From positions 1 through 43,476 of the forward strand of contig NZ_CATNVB010000021.1 in the NCBI RefSeq assembly GCF_951230165.1: a stretch of 43,476 nucleotides of DNA, in the 5' to 3' direction. Numbering within the stretch: position 1 is the stretch's first letter; each line of letters opens with the position of its first letter. The translations under genes and the position numbers were made by a program. Below are positions 41,417-43,476 of the stretch, in pieces. A model generated the notes under the pieces. That model saw nothing but the letters and a program-made list of their open reading frames with translations. It did no database searches and was not told the origin of the DNA. This stretch comes from Lentilactobacillus sp. Marseille-Q4993 (GTDB lineage Bacteria > Bacillota > Bacilli > Lactobacillales > Lactobacillaceae).

Positions 41417-43177
41417 TTAATCATTGTCGCCCTTTGCACGAAGAATCTCACCCAATGATGGTTGCTTCTCAGTATCAATTCCGTACTTAGCAGCGTATTC
41501 CTTAACTGTATCCTCACCATAGAGTTTTGGATCTAATGGCATGAATGCAGTTGTGACTGGATCGTCTTGTTTGATCAACGCATTGATTAGAATTGGTTTC
41601 TTATTGCCACCTTTTTGTAAGTCGGCAACCTTAGCAAAGACATCATTTGCTTCTTGCTTGTTGTGAATTGTAAATCCAATTCCGCCAAGGCCTTCAGCAA
41701 CCTTTGCCCAATCAGCATCAGTCAAATCAACCCCATAAAGGTGTTGTTTAGTTTCCAATTGCTCATTGTAAATGAAACCAAACCGTTGGTTAGAGAACAC
41801 AACGTTGATAACTGGTAGGCCATAGCGAGCTTCAGTAATGATATCAGGAACTACCATGGCAATTCCACCATCACCAGAAAGTGACCAAGCTTGACCTTCT
41901 GGAACACTGAGGGCACCTGCTAATCCACCGGGAAGACCAAAGCCCATAGTTGCAAATAATCCAGAAATCGCAAACCGTTGATTCTTGTTCATTGGAACAC
42001 CACGAACTCCCCATTCAGATACGTTACCAGTATCAATGGCAAAAGTATCATTAGGACCGGCCATTTCAGCAACGTGTTTCGTGATCGTTTCAGGGTTAAG
42101 TCCCTTACTATCATCTTCAGCTAATTCATCTAGCCAGTTATCCCAGTTCTTCTTATTTTCTTGGTTAGCTTCAAGCCAAGCATCCTTTGGTCTTGACTCA
42201 CCGGTATCGATCAGGGCCTGTAAGTATGCCTTAGCATCGGAAATTACTGGGTAGTCAATATCAACTGTCTTACCAATATCAAACGGATTGTTGTTGACTT
42301 GAATAATCTTGATATTCTTTGGCCAGAAGTTTGCGAATGGGAATTCTGAAGCCAAGAACAAGATTAAATCAGTGTGCTGAAGGGCTTCAAAACCAGACTT
42401 ACTTCCAAGCCGGCCAAAAGTACCGATTGCGTTAGGATGGTCAGTTGCAATTACTCCAGTTGCTGGAACGGTGTTCATGACTGGAATGTTGAATTGCTCT
42501 GAGAACTTAGTCAGCACATCTCGAGCTCCAAGCAAACCGCGACCAGCGTAAATCAATGGGTGTTTAGCTTCCTTGATCATTGCTAACGTATCCTTCACTG
42601 CTTTGTCATCGACAACTTGAGTGAAGTTGTTTTCAGCTACCTTAGGTGTCTTTGTTGGTTCGTAGTCAATTTCAGTGGAAGTAAGATCTTCTGGCAAAGT
42701 AACCACTGCTACTCCCTTTTGTCTGTAAGCTTCCTTAATTGCTTGATTAACAACGTACGGAATTTGGTCAGCAGTAGTAACCGTCCGGTTAAACACCGAA
42801 ACGTCAGCGAACATTTGTGATTCATCCATTTCCTGGAAGAAGTTAGTGTTCATTACTGGTTGACCAACTTGACCAACTAATGCCAACACTGGAACATGAT
42901 CCATCTTGGCATCGTACAAACCATTAAACAAGTGAGTTGCACCAGGACCAGCTGAACCAAATGCTACCCCAATTTTGCCAGTAAACTTAGCATCGGCAGA
43001 AGCTGCAATTGCCCCAACCTCTTCGTGACGAACCTGAATGTACTTCACGTTTTCCTTTTGAAGGTACAGTCCCTCAACGGTATGGTTGATCGAGCCTCCA
43101 GGAATTCCGTAGACGTGGTCTACTCCCCAGTCAGCTAAAACTTTAACTAAAGCTTCTCCAGCAATCATCTTTGTCAT
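41417..43177 (-). CDS. pox: Pyruvate oxidase
   Basis: This TPP/FAD enzyme oxidises pyruvate with O2 and phosphate to acetyl phosphate, CO2 and H2O2. The 586-residue protein has the three-domain plan of the family: an N-terminal domain with WGVDHVYGIPGGSINH and the catalytic Glu region RHEEVGAIAASADAK, an FAD-binding middle part, and the C-terminal TPP motif SLSGDGGIAMVV to NVVFSNQRFGFIYNEQ. I chose ATG at 43177, 8 bases after AAGGGGA; the TTG at 43183 overlaps that site. The cre site over the promoter suggests CcpA repression by glucose, as known for lactobacillus pox genes. It probably supports aerobic ATP formation in stationary phase. Confidence 0.93.
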   Translation of the reverse strand: MTKMIAGEALVKVLADWGVDHVYGIPGGSINHTVEGLYLQKENVKYIQVRHEEVGAIAASADAKFTGKIGVAFGSAGPGATHLFNGLYDAKMDHVPVLALVGQVGQPVMNTNFFQEMDESQMFADVSVFNRTVTTADQIPYVVNQAIKEAYRQKGVAVVTLPEDLTSTEIDYEPTKTPKVAENNFTQVVDDKAVKDTLAMIKEAKHPLIYAGRGLLGARDVLTKFSEQFNIPVMNTVPATGVIATDHPNAIGTFGRLGSKSGFEALQHTDLILFLASEFPFANFWPKNIKIIQVNNNPFDIGKTVDIDYPVISDAKAYLQALIDTGESRPKDAWLEANQENKKNWDNWLDELAEDDSKGLNPETITKHVAEMAGPNDTFAIDTGNVSEWGVRGVPMNKNQRFAISGLFATMGFGLPGGLAGALSVPEGQAWSLSGDGGIAMVVPDIITEARYGLPVINVVFSNQRFGFIYNEQLETKQHLYGVDLTDADWAKVAEGLGGIGFTIHNKQEANDVFAKVADLQKGGNKKPILINALIKQDDPVTTAFMPLDPKLYGEDTVKEYAAKYGIDTEKQPSLGEILRAKGDND

Positions 43178-43225
43178 AATCAAGATCCCCTTTTCAATGA
43201 AGTAATCATTTTTAAATACAAATCC

Positions 43226-43253
43226 ATTCTATCGCTATTGTAATCGATTTCAA
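43226..43253 (-). promoter_or_regulatory. pox promoter overlapped by a cre site
   Basis: On the minus strand TTGAAA (43253-43248) and TAGAAT (43231-43226) are spaced by 16 bases. TGTAATCGATTTCA (43239-43252) matches the cre consensus TGWAANCGNTNWCA exactly and covers the -35 box, so CcpA binding should block RNA polymerase. Confidence 0.8.
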
Positions 43254-43330
43254 GAAAAACGACTTACTTTTTGTAAGTTATTTATTTCACAAATTTTAAG
43301 TCCTTAACAAACAAAAACTTACTAAGATAA

Positions 43331-43376
43331 ATGGTGAATCCAAAACTCGACGGAGCTAGGATTCACCATTTTTTTG
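43331..43376. terminator. Hairpin with T-run, orphan on the plus strand
   Basis: ATGGTGAATCC (43331-43341) pairs with GGATTCACCAT (43359-43369), followed by seven T (43370-43376) on the plus strand. No plus-strand gene precedes it. On the minus strand it overlaps the stop codon of the frame at 43356. Confidence 0.55.
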
Positions 43377-43476
43377 ATAAAGTGGTAGCGAAGCAAAGCC
43401 GAGGTTCTTTTTGGCACTTGATGCCGTAACAAAAAATGGCTGCTTCGTCGTTAATCTCTTAGGTTGATCTAAGTAA
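43356..43476 (-). CDS. Possible 3' end of an unidentified gene (cut by window edge)
   Basis: A minus-strand frame enters at the right edge and stops with TAG at 43358-43356. Its last residues include TTKQPFFVTASSAKKNLGF and end in LYQKNGES. I do not recognise it; the composition would fit the end of a transposase or hypothetical gene. Length is too short for any firm call. Confidence 0.3.
   Translation of the reverse strand, partial: YLDQPKRLTTKQPFFVTASSAKKNLGFASLPLYQKNGES

Noticed and set aside
1-43476. CRISPR array, tRNA, rRNA or replication origin
   Set aside because: I saw no regularly spaced repeats, no tRNA-like cloverleaf apart from the T-box leaders, and no DnaA-box clusters.

Overview
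The window is about 43 kb of chromosome from a low-G+C Gram-positive bacterium, most likely a member of the Lactobacillaceae. The evidence is strong AGGAGG-type ribosome binding sites, T-box leaders, a PyrR-type leader, a CIRCE operator, a lactobacillus-type pyruvate oxidase with a cre site, VIT-family transporters and Ser/Thr-rich exported proteins. I cannot name the species. Most of the window is ordinary core metabolism and transport. The accessory signals are a transposase cut by the left edge, a few small regulators and small membrane proteins.

Layout. 1-361: 5' part of an ISL3-like transposase. 536-3101: serine operon serC-serA behind a serine-codon leader peptide and a switching attenuator. 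3108-10827: flavin reductase, then pyrBC (minus strand, PyrR-type leader) divergent from carAB (plus strand). 10893-19167: an XRE membrane regulator, small membrane proteins, a PfoR/PTS-IIC-like membrane protein, a DegV fatty-acid-binding protein, a 613-residue membrane-anchored extracellular protein, a DHA2 drug exporter, and a small XRE gene that appears to start with ACG. 19182-22525: ABC exporter with a divergent TetR regulator. 22597-23658: polysaccharide deacetylase. 23664-26888: four-gene amino-acid ABC importer under a T-box that reads best as cysteine. 26921-31356: nitroreductase, two tandem VIT transporters, a Ser/Thr-rich secreted protein and CIRCE-controlled Hsp20. 31381-34925: heterodimeric ABC multidrug exporter. 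35073-38192: HTH/coiled-coil protein, class-I glutamine amidotransferase-like hydrolase and GH25 lysozyme. 38341-38448: tandem hairpin element. 38474-40276: BrnQ under an isoleucine-type T-box. 40375-43253: D-2-hydroxyacid dehydrogenase and pyruvate oxidase with a cre-overlapped promoter. The right edge holds the 3' end of an unidentified minus-strand frame.

Amino-acid and nucleotide supply are controlled by RNA leaders of several designs: a leader-peptide attenuator for serine, T-boxes for probable cystine and isoleucine uptake, and a PyrR leader for pyrBC.

Two observations stand out. First, the serCA leader carries four consecutive serine codons and four RNA segments that can pair in mutually exclusive ways (0:1 with 2:3, or 1:2 with 3:4). 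Second, the 8-mer CGGAAACC occurs 23 times (29 for the core GGAAACC) on both strands, in several reading frames, and as inverted pairs forming bidirectional terminators. That is the pattern of DNA uptake signal sequences, which to my knowledge are not established in lactobacilli.
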